A stretch of DNA of 64,000 nt from contig JAUNDN010000011.1 of the NCBI GenBank assembly GCA_030526045.1, positions 1 to 64,000 of the forward strand, read 5' to 3'. Positions 16,243 through 24,575 of this stretch are shown piece after piece. Each line of letters begins with the position of its first letter. Position 1 is the first letter of the stretch. The translations under genes and the position numbers were made by a program. Source of the DNA: Bacillota bacterium. Lineage in GTDB: Bacteria > Bacillota > Clostridia > Lachnospirales > Lachnospiraceae. Below the pieces are notes generated by a model. It was not told the DNA's origin, did not search any database, and worked only from the letters and a program-made list of their open reading frames with translations.

Positions 16243-17880
16243 TCAATTGTATCCTTTCACGCTTCTGAATGCCGAAACAAGATCTTCCCGACCGTCAAAT
16301 ACACGGGCATTGGTAAGCTTTGCAAGCTCTTCAAGCTGCGTAGGATCAGCATCACCAAACATAATGGAAAATACTGGTACATCCAGATTCAATTCCTGAT
16401 ATAAATCTTCAAAATCCTGCCAATGAGAACTTCTTGAGGCCCCATCTGTCATTAAAATCAGAGCAGGTGTGTATTCCGACACATCATAGGAATTTGCAAT
16501 CATCTTAAGTCCTTCCTGAAGCGCCAGATACATATCTGTTCCCCCATCAGGTTCCTCTTTCCTGAAATTGTCATACAGTGCTTCAAGCTCCTCGTCCTTT
16601 GCACCGCCTGCAACATAAACATCCTTGACCTCAGAGCCAAAAGTAATAATGATATTTACCTCATCTTCAGTTGCCTGAAGCAGATTGTTTCTGGCATTTT
16701 CCTGAATGAGTACCTGACTCATTGCCACTACAAGCTGACGGTTCCCTTCTCCTGACATACTGCCGGAATAATCGAGGCAATATACATTTAAGGAAGGTTT
16801 CCTGAAGCTTGCCTGGTAAAGATTGAGCGCCTTTAAGAGCACTTTTTCGGATGGCATAGTGATAGGAGAAAGGATTCTGTCCGTATCAACACCCCATTCC
16901 GGGTTAAACACTTCTTTATTTTCCTCTGATACTCCTGCAATATCTGTTCTTCTACCCGTCTTTTCAATTTCCTTCTGCACCTTTTCGGACAAAAGATATT
17001 CCTGTATTTTCAAAAAGGCATCCTGTTTTTTCTGGTTTCCATGATCCACATATCCAAGAGGACAATCTGCCAGACTTAAACCGTCATAAGGATATATTAC
17101 ATACAACGGCTCTTTTCCCGCAGCCACCAGTTCCTTATTAGCATCAATGATCAGACACTCATAATTCACCATGGCATCAAAATCACCTGCAAGAAACATA
17201 TCCTTCAGCCAGTCAGAGCTTCCCGAGCTTCTGTCGATTCCGGACAAAAGCCCTGATATATCCTCTTTCAGCTTATCATCATCAAGATCTGCTTCGGTCA
17301 GCCCCTCACTTTTCCCGATCAGCGCATACAAAAAGCCGATATACGCGCTGGCACCTGAATTTGACTGAGTTGCACTTGTCATGCAGAAGGTCAGTTTTCC
17401 CTGTTCTATGTAAGAGAGAATATCCTTCACTGAAACTTCTCTGTCCGTTAATCCCAGTTCTTTTGCAAGGGACTGCCTGATACCGAATACCACCGGCGTC
17501 GTGGAAACAGATTCGTCATATTTGACAAGATGCTGCTTATCCCCAAGGGATATCCAAAGTCCCGAAGCCGGCCAGACAGCGTCATAATCTCCGGCACCCG
17601 ATTCCAGAATATGCATGATATCCACAGAACCCTTATAGGTCATTTCTATATTGACGCCTGTTTTCCCGGAACAGTCTTCCAAAATATCAGAAAGCTCCTT
17701 ATTCTCGGAGCCGGAAAGGATTCGAATGGTTTCTCCTCCAAAACCGCCTCCCTGAAAGGAGCTGCCTGATGAAGCGTTTTCACTGCTCCCAGTCTTTCCG
17801 CAGCCGCCCACGGCAAAGAGAGAAGCCAGTAAAAATATGATAAATAGATTGAATAGATATCTTTTCCCTGTTTTTTTCAT
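16243..17880 (-). CDS. Lipoprotein with binding-protein and von Willebrand A domains
   Basis: A 545-residue lipoprotein (signal peptide 1-26, lipobox cysteine C27 in AVGGC). Residues 50-320 form a solute-binding-protein-like domain (ETIRILSGSENKELSDILED; TSATQSNSGASAYIGFLYAL). Residues about 360-540 form a VWA domain with a good MIDAS: DYSGSMS, then a Thr in PDGGTDMYLA, and LMTDGAS. Such a domain binds metal and protein ligands. AGGAG lies six bases before the ATG. It is the first gene of the operon with XpaC-like, anchored binding-like and TelA proteins. The context suggests a cell-surface sensor or assembly complex linked through membrane proteins to the cytoplasmic TelA protein. The ligand is unknown. 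Confidence 0.88.
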   Translation of the reverse strand: MKKTGKRYLFNLFIIFLLASLFAVGGCGKTGSSENASSGSSFQGGGFGGETIRILSGSENKELSDILEDCSGKTGVNIEMTYKGSVDIMHILESGAGDYDAVWPASGLWISLGDKQHLVKYDESVSTTPVVFGIRQSLAKELGLTDREVSVKDILSYIEQGKLTFCMTSATQSNSGASAYIGFLYALIGKSEGLTEADLDDDKLKEDISGLLSGIDRSSGSSDWLKDMFLAGDFDAMVNYECLIIDANKELVAAGKEPLYVIYPYDGLSLADCPLGYVDHGNQKKQDAFLKIQEYLLSEKVQKEIEKTGRRTDIAGVSEENKEVFNPEWGVDTDRILSPITMPSEKVLLKALNLYQASFRKPSLNVYCLDYSGSMSGEGNRQLVVAMSQVLIQENARNNLLQATEDEVNIIITFGSEVKDVYVAGGAKDEELEALYDNFRKEEPDGGTDMYLALQEGLKMIANSYDVSEYTPALILMTDGASRSSHWQDFEDLYQELNLDVPVFSIMFGDADPTQLEELAKLTNARVFDGREDLVSAFRSVKGYN

Positions 17881-17987
17881 GATGGACTCCTGAATTTTAA
17901 TATTTTTATCCTATCATTTCTGCCGGGTCTGAAATATCACAATCATATATAGTTTATGTAAAATATATCTAAAATCCAATTTAAAAC

Positions 17988-18578
17988 TTATAATCTTACC
18001 TTATGATAATCAGGAAACATATAGATCAGAACACCTTCCGGTTCTTGGCTTTCCTGTTCATTCATTGCAAATGCCCGCAGAAGACATTTACTTACCACCT
18101 GTGATACGTTATAGATGTATTTTTTATCTGTCTCAAAATTACCTGCTTCTTTCAGATATTCCTTATGCTCATCTCTCAAATACTGAAGTGTTGCGTCCAG
18201 GGACATCACACTATCATTTTCGTTTTCCGGGAACCTGTCTTCCTCCTTTAGGTATTCTTCCAGCTGTCTTTCATACAGAATGTGACTTGGCAGACTGCCT
18301 TCAAAAACAGGATTATGTGCAAGGGTATAAAAATCTTCCACATAATGAAGGATATAGCCCAGTATCAGGTAGGAAAACCTGTTGTCCCTTCCGTGCTTTT
18401 CCAGTTCACATATTTTTTTGCTAATACTTTCAAAAGAACTTTCAAACATATGTCCCTTCCAATAGGTATGGTACAAAAGATCCGGCAAAATACTTCCAAA
18501 CAGGAACCAGTTTCTTCCCTTTTCCGGTATTTGTTCCGCAATTTTCCCTGTCACTAACAAATGACTCCTCTTGTTCAT
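17988..18578 (-). CDS. Zinc-dependent phospholipase C family protein
   Basis: A 196-residue homologue of the Zn-dependent phospholipase C/S1-P1 fold without a signal peptide, so probably cytoplasmic. Potential metal ligands appear in SHLLVTGKIAEQ (His6), FGSILPDLLYH (Asp and His), and LGYILHYVEDFYTLAHNPVF, an H-x3-D...H pattern typical of the family. It is shorter than the secreted Bacillus enzyme. AGGAGG precedes the ATG. It lies 37 bp downstream of a GT4 glycosyltransferase on the same transcript. That pairing suggests it releases diacylglycerol from membrane phospholipid for glycolipid synthesis, as PlcP and Agt do together in some Proteobacteria. The activity is inferred from family and context. 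Confidence 0.82.
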   Translation of the reverse strand: MNKRSHLLVTGKIAEQIPEKGRNWFLFGSILPDLLYHTYWKGHMFESSFESISKKICELEKHGRDNRFSYLILGYILHYVEDFYTLAHNPVFEGSLPSHILYERQLEEYLKEEDRFPENENDSVMSLDATLQYLRDEHKEYLKEAGNFETDKKYIYNVSQVVSKCLLRAFAMNEQESQEPEGVLIYMFPDYHKVRL

Positions 18579-18615
18579 CTCTATTTTTCCTCCTCATAAT
18601 AAAAGCCAAATGATT

Positions 18616-19764
18616 TTATGCCTGCTTTGCCCACAAAGAGTCAAGTACTTCCTCATAAGAATTCATCAGATCATCCATAACACTTGACCAGCTTCTTTGC
18701 TTTGCCGTTTTCAGTGCGCCTACTGAAAGCTTTCTCCGAAGCAGGACATTTTCCTTCAGATTTCCGATCGCATGGTAAAGTGCGTCACTGTCCCTGTCTT
18801 TAACCACACATGCATTTTCCCCGTGCACTGCAAAATCAGTCACACCACCGGAATCGGTACAGATGCAGGGTCTGCCGCTTGCCATTGCCTCAAGAAGAAC
18901 ATTACCGAAGGTTTCCGTGCCGGAAGGAAACACGAACAGATCGCAGTCCGCGTAGAGCTGTGCCAGCATTTCTCCCCGGACAAAGCCTGTCAACTTCACA
19001 TTGTCCATACCGCAACTCTCCAGATATTCCCTATAGGGTCCATCTCCTGCAAACAGGAATACCGTATTGTCTTCACCGCCTGATTTATTCCATTTCCTGA
19101 TTGCATCCAGATAAATATCCAGTCCTTTTTCAAAGGACAGCCGTCCTACATACAGACAGATAAATTTGTCATCTCCGAACTGTTTTCGCCATCTGCCGTT
19201 CCTTTTGTCAGGTGAATATAATGTAGTATCCACACCTCTGCTCCAAATGTCCAGATGGGTATATCCCTGCTCCTTCAGCTGATGGTAGGTTTGCTGGGAG
19301 GGGCATAGTGTCAAGAGCGCCTGACTGTGAAAATTCTTAAAGTATGCCTTTACGGGTTTTTCTAAAAGCTTTGCATGGAAATACTGAAGATACTGGTCGA
19401 TATTGGTGTGAAAGGAAGTCACAAGAGGAATTCCCGTTTCTCTGGCAATCCGAAGTCCTTCATTGCCGATGGTGAATTCCGTTACGATATGTATCAGATC
19501 CGGTTTGAATTCCAAGACTTTTTTCTTAATCATTGTATGAAAAGGAAGAGACAGCGCAAGTCTGCTGTTTGGTGAAAAAGGAACCTGAATTCCCTTGAAC
19601 CGCAGAATATAATCCTCCGCTGTCTCCTCCGAATATTCCGGTGCAAAAAAGATATGCTCGATTTGGTTTTTTTCAAGATACCCGTGCAGCCTTGACAACG
19701 TGTTGGCCACACCATTAATTTCCGGATAATAAGTATCTGTAAAATATGCTATCCTTAGTTTCAT
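18616..19764 (-). CDS. GT4 glycosyltransferase, probable lipid glycosyltransferase
   Basis: A two-domain GT-B enzyme of 382 residues. The N-terminus RIAYFTDTYYPEINGVANTL and HIVTEFTIGNEGLRIARETG (acceptor side) match the branch of GT4 that includes diacylglycerol glucosyltransferases and mannosyltransferases. The donor domain has YVGRLSFEKGLDIYLDAIRK and the nucleotide-sugar signature PSGTETFGNVLLEAMASGRP (E-x7-E). No membrane helix is present. GAGGG lies eight bases before the ATG at 19764; a start five codons upstream is less likely. It is followed by a phospholipase C family gene and preceded by a PhoP-box-like array (19832-19870). A role in making glycolipids from diacylglycerol under phosphate limitation is inference. 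Confidence 0.86.
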   Translation of the reverse strand: MKLRIAYFTDTYYPEINGVANTLSRLHGYLEKNQIEHIFFAPEYSEETAEDYILRFKGIQVPFSPNSRLALSLPFHTMIKKKVLEFKPDLIHIVTEFTIGNEGLRIARETGIPLVTSFHTNIDQYLQYFHAKLLEKPVKAYFKNFHSQALLTLCPSQQTYHQLKEQGYTHLDIWSRGVDTTLYSPDKRNGRWRKQFGDDKFICLYVGRLSFEKGLDIYLDAIRKWNKSGGEDNTVFLFAGDGPYREYLESCGMDNVKLTGFVRGEMLAQLYADCDLFVFPSGTETFGNVLLEAMASGRPCICTDSGGVTDFAVHGENACVVKDRDSDALYHAIGNLKENVLLRRKLSVGALKTAKQRSWSSVMDDLMNSYEEVLDSLWAKQA

Positions 19765-19815
19765 ACTGTTTTCCCTCATGAGTTTATTTTTCTGTACCTA
19801 TTTTTATAGTACTAT

Positions 19816-19870
19816 TTTATAAAAAACAAACTATCAGAGAAAAATATAAATTGCGTAAAAATCCTGTAAA
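19816..19870 (-). promoter_or_regulatory. PhoP-box-like array and -10 before the GT4/phospholipase operon
   Basis: On the minus strand TTTACA (19865-19870) and TTTACG (19854-19859), then weaker TATATT (19843-19848) and CTGATA (19832-19837), lie on a strict 11-base period. Ten bases follow, and then TATAAA (19816-19821) as -10. The spacing is the same as in front of the ugp operon. Confidence 0.5.
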
Positions 19871-19919
19871 ACCAGCCCCTATCCTCCTCTGATTTTTTAC
19901 TGTACCCACTTTCAGGAAA

Positions 19920-21203
19920 TCATTTCACCTGCTCAAGATCAAGCACCACCCAGTCGTCCTCCTTCAGGTCATACTCTCTGCCGCAAAACGGGCAATACCT
20001 GATTCTGGAGGCATCAAAGCTACCGCTGCAGCCCCGGCACTTCACCTTTCGGATGGAAAAGCCGTAATCCTCAGGCTTCGTAATATCCTTGCAGAGCTTC
20101 ATTCGAAAGATATCATTCTTTTTATAAATTTTACTGCCGCCGTCATGAATATCCGACATGAACAGGTTAATATCCAGATAACAGTATTTTCCTTCCACCT
20201 GACAGCTGTTTAATGTTGTAGTTCCCTGATAGGCAATATCCACAATATCACGGAATGCGTCCCCCGCCACTTTGCCCTGGCATACCGCCAGATTACTCCT
20301 GTCGTCGGTAAAGAGTATGATTTTCAGAAGAGATACCACTTTACTCAGGAAATAGTCATAGGAAAATGCAGGATCGTATTTCTTAAGAAATGCAGTAATC
20401 TTAATCCTTGCCCGATCTCTTCCCACACATCTATGTACTGAAAACAACCCCCGAAACAGACTGTAAATCAAAAACAAAACGGCAAAAGTCAAATATCCCA
20501 AAAAAGAAAACAAAGGCATCATAAAAATTCCTATAAGAAGTGCCTCGACCACGTATCCAAAGGACGGTGCGCGCAACATCCCCACAAGTACCACCAATAT
20601 TATGTAGCAGGGACCGACCAGCTTGGTACCACGAATCACGCTGAGGTTAACTTCATAATCAGAATAATAAAAGTTGGTAACTTTAGGAAACAAATCTGTC
20701 ATCTGAAATCTCGTGCCACAATAGGAACATCCTGCAAGCAAAGACTTTACAGAACAGATCGCACTACAGTTCGGACAGCAGTAAAGTTCATCTCCTCTCA
20801 TACTGCCATCATTCATGTATGTGATCACCTGATAAAAGAGAGTATCCTTCTTTTTCTTAAACAGGCATTTATTTCCTTTATAACATCTGACCTCTCTGGA
20901 ATAATCGTCCGCCACCATCCTGAGTGTATATTTTTGATTCTTTGCCGTCCAGCCGACCAGAGATCTTGACTCTCCTTTTTTCCCAGCTCTATCCGAAAAA
21001 CGATACTCCATACGGATGTTTCTTTCTTTCAAGCGGTTTTGCTGCAGTTCCAGATAATACGCAATGTCCTGGTTGCCGCCTTCCGGCAGAGTTCCGTTTT
21101 TTGCCCACTCAGTCAGTTCTTTCACAAAGCTGTTGTATATTGTTGTTTCTTCCTCTCCGGCAAATGCGACTCCGCATGTTTTCTCCTGCTTTGTTTCTTC
21201 CAT
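19920..21203 (-). CDS. Tim44-like membrane protein with two zinc ribbons
   Basis: A 427-residue protein of unknown function. Residues 1-140 are soluble and charged. A first zinc ribbon has CCPNCSAIC with a later CSYCGTRF. Two or three membrane helices (about 200-260) follow. A Tim44-like segment comes next (RARIKITAFLKKYDPAFSYD, then VVSLLKIILFTDDRSNLAV). A C-terminal zinc ribbon, CRGCSGSF with RYCPFCGREY, closes the protein. Such proteins occur in Firmicutes as hypothetical membrane proteins with a NTF2-like Tim44 domain. GGGAG precedes the ATG. The 365-bp upstream region has a hairpin and a PhoP-box-like array. No partner gene is obvious; it sits between the two phospholipase C units. Confidence 0.72.
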   Translation of the reverse strand: MEETKQEKTCGVAFAGEEETTIYNSFVKELTEWAKNGTLPEGGNQDIAYYLELQQNRLKERNIRMEYRFSDRAGKKGESRSLVGWTAKNQKYTLRMVADDYSREVRCYKGNKCLFKKKKDTLFYQVITYMNDGSMRGDELYCCPNCSAICSVKSLLAGCSYCGTRFQMTDLFPKVTNFYYSDYEVNLSVIRGTKLVGPCYIILVVLVGMLRAPSFGYVVEALLIGIFMMPLFSFLGYLTFAVLFLIYSLFRGLFSVHRCVGRDRARIKITAFLKKYDPAFSYDYFLSKVVSLLKIILFTDDRSNLAVCQGKVAGDAFRDIVDIAYQGTTTLNSCQVEGKYCYLDINLFMSDIHDGGSKIYKKNDIFRMKLCKDITKPEDYGFSIRKVKCRGCSGSFDASRIRYCPFCGREYDLKEDDWVVLDLEQVK

Positions 21204-21290
21204 GATAGAATCTCCCTGCTTTCTATTTCCTTTCTCTATCCATGATTTTGGGACTTATCAATGGTGTGGTTCAAGATTTTTCCTGCCTGT

Positions 21291-21322
21291 GAAAAATTAA
21301 AGCGATCATTTACAATGATCGC
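21291..21322 (-). terminator. Terminator-like hairpin
   Basis: GCGATCATT and AATGATCGC (21302-21310 with 21314-21322) form a perfect nine-base-pair stem with a three-base loop. On the minus strand TTTAATTTTT follows. It lies about 90 bases before the Tim44-like gene and about 100 bases after a promoter-like site, so it may end a short RNA or act as an attenuator. Confidence 0.6.
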
Positions 21323-21431
21323 CTTAGCAAAAATCGATAACACAGGACAGACAACCAGAAAAAAGATAACTAATCATGGCCGGTCTTGGGTTGACTACGG
21401 TACCTTCTACCGAATTACTATAACTTTTATA
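21291..21431 (-). ncRNA. Possible short RNA between two terminators
   Basis: This stretch starts at a possible -10 (TATAAA, 21426-21431) that follows a three-copy PhoP-box-like array. It ends at the terminator hairpin at 21291-21322. The RNA would be about 130 nt. No ribosome binding site with a following frame is convincing inside it. It could equally be the leader of the Tim44-like gene. Confidence 0.3.
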
Positions 21432-21454
21432 CCTGTTTTGAAATACCTTTTTCC

Positions 21455-21482
21455 AGTAAAAGGTGCGTAAATTTTGCGTAAA
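21455..21482 (-). promoter_or_regulatory. PhoP-box-like array, third intergenic
   Basis: On the minus strand TTTACG (21477-21482), TTTACG (21466-21471) and TTTACT (21455-21460) repeat exactly every 11 bases. A fourth position (AAGGTA) is poor, and the likely -10 TATAAA (21426-21431) is 12 bases beyond it. Confidence 0.45.
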
Positions 21483-21496
21483 AGTTCTCTTGAACC

Positions 21497-21527
21497 AAAA
21501 AAGTCTCCCGGTCAAAACCGGGAAACT
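21497..21527 (-). terminator. Terminator of the phospholipase C/UMF1 operon
   Basis: On the minus strand TCCCGGT (21517-21523) pairs with ACCGGGA (21506-21512) around a TTTG loop, extended by AGT/ACT with one mismatch. Six T residues follow (A run at 21497-21502). Confidence 0.85.
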
Positions 21528-21568
21528 CTTTATCCTACAAGTTTAATAAACCAATGATTGTTTTTACA

Positions 21569-22816
21569 TTATGGTAAATCAGAATCCTCCACTTTCACTG
21601 CACATCGGAAAATCAGAAATCCTATTACAAACATGACCGAAATCATGCCTATCCCAGCATTCATACTCCCGGTTAATTGGGAAACTACGCTGACAATGGC
21701 TGTGCCCATAAAGGCCGCTCCTTTTCCGCAGATATCCATAAGTCCGAAAAATTCGCCCGACTGACTTGCCGGAATAATCTTGGTAAAATAGGAACGGGAC
21801 AGTGCTTGTATACCGCCCTGGAACATTCCCACTAAAATTGCCAGTGTAAAGAATTGTACCTGATTGGTCAGGAACACGGCAAAAAGCGCAATACCAGAAT
21901 AGGCAGCGATACATACCATGATCAGCTTTTCCGCTTTGTATTTCTGCGCCAGCCTTCCGAACAGGATGGCAAATGGAAAGGCTACAATCTGGGTTACCAA
22001 CAGAGCCAGCAAAAGACCTGTACTGTCCAGTCCGAGTGCCGATCCATAAGCAGTTGCCATATCAATAATGGTGTACACACCGTCAATATAGAAAAAGAAA
22101 GCAAGCAGGAATAAAAACACCTTCTTTTTCTTTTTTACATTGCAGAAGGTTTTTCCCAATCTTACAAAGCTTTCTTTTACCGCACCCTTCTTTTTCTCTA
22201 CATAATGCTTCTGCCTGTAAGTTTTCAAAAGCGGAAATGTCATAAGCATCCACCATGCGGCTGTGATGAAAAAAGCAATTCCCATTGCCAGTTCCATGGT
22301 GATTCCGATTGATCCTGCCCCCAAAACTATCACAAGGGAAACCACAAACGGAATACAACTACCGATGTAACCGAAAGCATACCCTTTTGAAGACACCTCA
22401 TCCATTCTCTCACTTTCTGTTACATCCGGCAACATGGAGTCATAAAAAATCAGACTTCCGGAGTATCCAACCTTTGCGATCAGATAAATAACAAGAAACA
22501 CCAGCCAGTTTTTTGCAAAACCGAGACTGATACATCCCACAGCACCTACAAGCAGTGAAATGACAAAGATCGGTTTCTTGAATCCCTTTGTGTCTGCCAA
22601 AGCACCACACACCGGTCCCATAAAAGCCACGAGCAACGTAGCAAGAGAGGCTGCATAGCCCCAGTATGCCAGATAATCCACATCGGAAAGTCCGGCATTG
22701 CCTGCCAGGTAGTTAAAATAGATTGGCACAATGGTAGTAATCAAAAGGGTAAAGGCGGAATTTCCAACATCATATAGGATCCAGTTCTTTTCTTCTCTAG
22801 TCAGCTTAATGTTCAT
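21569..22816 (-). CDS. UMF1-family (Atg22-like) MFS transporter
   Basis: A 12-helix permease of 415 residues. LTREEKNWILYDVGNSAFTL and the SLIFYDSMLPDVTESERMDE loop are diagnostic of the UMF1/Atg22-like branch of the MFS superfamily. GPVCGALADTKGFKKPIF is the MFS motif A loop, and ALSRSYFTKIIPASQSGEFF is conserved in the C half. Fungal members export amino acids from the vacuole; bacterial substrates are unknown. It overlaps the preceding phospholipase C family gene by 11 bp, so the two are translationally coupled. In this setting a product of phospholipid breakdown could be the substrate, but nothing in the sequence shows it. Confidence 0.88.
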   Translation of the reverse strand: MNIKLTREEKNWILYDVGNSAFTLLITTIVPIYFNYLAGNAGLSDVDYLAYWGYAASLATLLVAFMGPVCGALADTKGFKKPIFVISLLVGAVGCISLGFAKNWLVFLVIYLIAKVGYSGSLIFYDSMLPDVTESERMDEVSSKGYAFGYIGSCIPFVVSLVIVLGAGSIGITMELAMGIAFFITAAWWMLMTFPLLKTYRQKHYVEKKKGAVKESFVRLGKTFCNVKKKKKVFLFLLAFFFYIDGVYTIIDMATAYGSALGLDSTGLLLALLVTQIVAFPFAILFGRLAQKYKAEKLIMVCIAAYSGIALFAVFLTNQVQFFTLAILVGMFQGGIQALSRSYFTKIIPASQSGEFFGLMDICGKGAAFMGTAIVSVVSQLTGSMNAGIGMISVMFVIGFLIFRCAVKVEDSDLP

Positions 22817-23636
22817 TTTTCATTTTCTCCTCTTCCGTCTTCCTTGATCCAAAGTTGTATTGATAAATCGGATTTAACTCTTCCTTTCCTTCCAGGAAAC
22901 CACCATATTCATGGATCAGCGAGACAGCCTGGTTCTTCGCTTGACCAAACCGGTCAGAAAGCTCCTTTGTGCTGTCCGAACAGTCTGCATTTGCAATATA
23001 GTTAATCATAAGCCCATGGAGCTCCTTATAATTTCCTGTCAGTTTCAAAACCGAATCAATCAGAAACCTTTTCCCTTTTGAAGGTGCCACCAGAAAATTT
23101 AGGTATGATACCATTCCTTTCAGTGTTCCCAACACCTGTGTGCTGTCCGCATCCTCAAAAAAAGCCTGAATAATCTCAGCGTTTCCCACGGAAGGTACGA
23201 TATGTCCCGTGGGCTTATACCTAATGGGATCGTGCCCGTCCTTTACCATCAGCATTCTGTCAAATTCCGCTTCTATTTCCGCATGGCTGATGTCACTTTT
23301 CGCTATTTTTTCATCGATATAGCCGTGGCATGCAACATCCAGTGAAAAATGACAGATAAATCCATACAAATAAGCAAGATATGTATGGTTTCCGCCATGC
23401 TCTCTCACCACCTCTGCTGCCGGAGCAAAAAACTCTTTTCCGGCGCGCTTATGCATCTCATTTCCAATCTGCCTGACCTTGTTTTTAAAAAGCGGTTTAT
23501 AGTAGAAAAAGATATCCGGTCCGTGTAGCCCAATCATAAACAGTTCCGGAAATTCTTCCACGATTTTCTTTTCCTTTTCCGGCAGGTCTTTCCTTACTTC
23601 CTGCCCAAATCTGTAATGAGCGTATGTTGTGGGCAT
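22806..23636 (-). CDS. Zinc-dependent phospholipase C family protein (second copy)
   Basis: A 276-residue protein with the Zn-PLC signature pattern: MPTTYAHYRFGQEV (His), GLHGPDIFFYYKPL (HGPD), the H of NHTYLAYLYG, and FICHFSLDVACHGYIDEKIA (H-x3-D-x3-H). There is no signal peptide, so it is probably cytoplasmic. It is about 80 residues longer than the family member at 17988 and only distantly similar to it. GAGAGG precedes the ATG. A promoter with good spacing is at 23679-23707. It is coupled to the UMF1 transporter. Predicted to hydrolyse phospholipids to diacylglycerol and phospho-headgroup; the substrate is not proven. Confidence 0.84.
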   Translation of the reverse strand: MPTTYAHYRFGQEVRKDLPEKEKKIVEEFPELFMIGLHGPDIFFYYKPLFKNKVRQIGNEMHKRAGKEFFAPAAEVVREHGGNHTYLAYLYGFICHFSLDVACHGYIDEKIAKSDISHAEIEAEFDRMLMVKDGHDPIRYKPTGHIVPSVGNAEIIQAFFEDADSTQVLGTLKGMVSYLNFLVAPSKGKRFLIDSVLKLTGNYKELHGLMINYIANADCSDSTKELSDRFGQAKNQAVSLIHEYGGFLEGKEELNPIYQYNFGSRKTEEEKMKNEH

Positions 23637-23678
23637 TTCAAATCACCTCTCTGGAACACATTGCTTTTCATAGTTCTC

Positions 23679-23707
23679 ATTCTATCATTTTGCCTGATCG
23701 GAAACAA
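23679..23707 (-). promoter_or_regulatory. Promoter of the phospholipase C/UMF1 operon
   Basis: TTGTTT (23702-23707) and TAGAAT (23679-23684) on the minus strand are 17 bases apart, 43 bases before the phospholipase start codon. No PhoP-type repeats are seen here. Confidence 0.55.
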
Positions 23708-23753
23708 CCAGGTAAAAAGATAAGGCATTTGTATTTGTACCGTATTTTACCTA

Positions 23754-24575
23754 TTATTCATCTTTCTCCAGATATTCATATAATTCCATCACGTTCTCAA
23801 ACACATAAGGAATCTGCAGGCCGCAATTTATGGCATCTTTTTCTGTTGCTTCACCGCTCAATACAAGAAGTCCATCCACACCGGCATTCTCCGCGCAAGC
23901 CATATCAGTGTAAATCCTGTCTCCTACAAGCACGGTTTCCTCTTCTAAGACACCTGCCGTTTTCCTGCATTGATTGACAATATCCGGATATGGTTTTCCA
24001 AGAAATTTAGGTTCTCTGCCGGTAGCATCTTTTAGCATCTCGCATATGGAACCGCAATCCGGTACCGCACCAAAAGAGGTAGGACAACACAAATCCGGAT
24101 TTGATGCCAAGAAAATAACTTTCCCGTCATGGAGTATACGGCTTGCATCCTCCAGTTTTTGAAAACTTAAAGTAGTATCAAATGCAACAAGCACACAGGC
24201 AATGTCCTCCTCATATTTTTCCGTAATCAAAAGACCGGAGTCTTCCAATTCCTTTTTTAAGGAAGGCGTTCCAATAAGAAATATCTTTTGGTTGTGAAAA
24301 TGTTCCTTGCAGAAGATCAGCGTTAGCCCTCCTGCCGTTAGAACTTCCTCAGGCTCTATCAGGATATTGTGTCCTGCAAAATAATCAACATAATCCTTCC
24401 TGCTTTTGGTAGAATTATTTGTTGTAAAGAATATCTTTTTTCCTGTCCTTTTCAGACAGTCAATCAGTTCTTTCGCTCCCGGCAGCAGTTTATCTCCAAG
24501 CGTAAGGGTACCGTCAATGTCAAACAGAAATAATTTTTTTTCTTTTAAAAGTTTCCGATTTTTTTCACAGATCAT
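23754..24575 (-). CDS. HAD-IIA phosphatase (NagD/AraL-like)
   Basis: A haloacid dehalogenase-superfamily phosphatase of 273 residues. Motif I is FLFDIDGTLTLG (nucleophile Asp plus general acid Asp), motif II is IFFTTNNSTKS, and motif III/IV is FLGKPYPDI with VLVGDRIYTDMACAENAGVD. The C2 cap is of the NagD/AraL/glycerol-phosphatase type. Family members act on glycerol phosphates, sugar phosphates, nitrophenyl phosphate or UMP. The ATG overlaps the stop of the glycerophosphodiesterase gene as ATGA, so it is the last gene of the ugp operon. Dephosphorylation of glycerol-3-phosphate is the natural guess from context. Confidence 0.9.
   Translation of the reverse strand: MICEKNRKLLKEKKLFLFDIDGTLTLGDKLLPGAKELIDCLKRTGKKIFFTTNNSTKSRKDYVDYFAGHNILIEPEEVLTAGGLTLIFCKEHFHNQKIFLIGTPSLKKELEDSGLLITEKYEEDIACVLVAFDTTLSFQKLEDASRILHDGKVIFLASNPDLCCPTSFGAVPDCGSICEMLKDATGREPKFLGKPYPDIVNQCRKTAGVLEEETVLVGDRIYTDMACAENAGVDGLLVLSGEATEKDAINCGLQIPYVFENVMELYEYLEKDE

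Larger units (their letters stand above)
21204..21568. other. 365-bp intergenic region with two hairpins and a repeat array
   Basis: Between the Tim44-like gene and the UMF1 transporter. From right to left it holds the transporter terminator (21497-21527), a three-copy PhoP-box-like array (21455-21482), a possible -10 and short RNA (21291-21431), and the second hairpin. A 63-codon frame at 21324-21515 has no ribosome binding site and is not annotated. Confidence 0.6.

Noticed and set aside
17881-17987. PhoP-type array before the VWA operon
   Set aside because: One TTTACA-like hexamer is present but no 11-nt series; the operon is not tied to phosphate by sequence.
21324-21515. 63-codon minus-strand frame in the intergenic region
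   Set aside because: It starts without a Shine-Dalgarno, overlaps the terminator of the UMF1 operon and the promoter-like array, and has an unlikely Phe/Arg/Tyr-rich composition.
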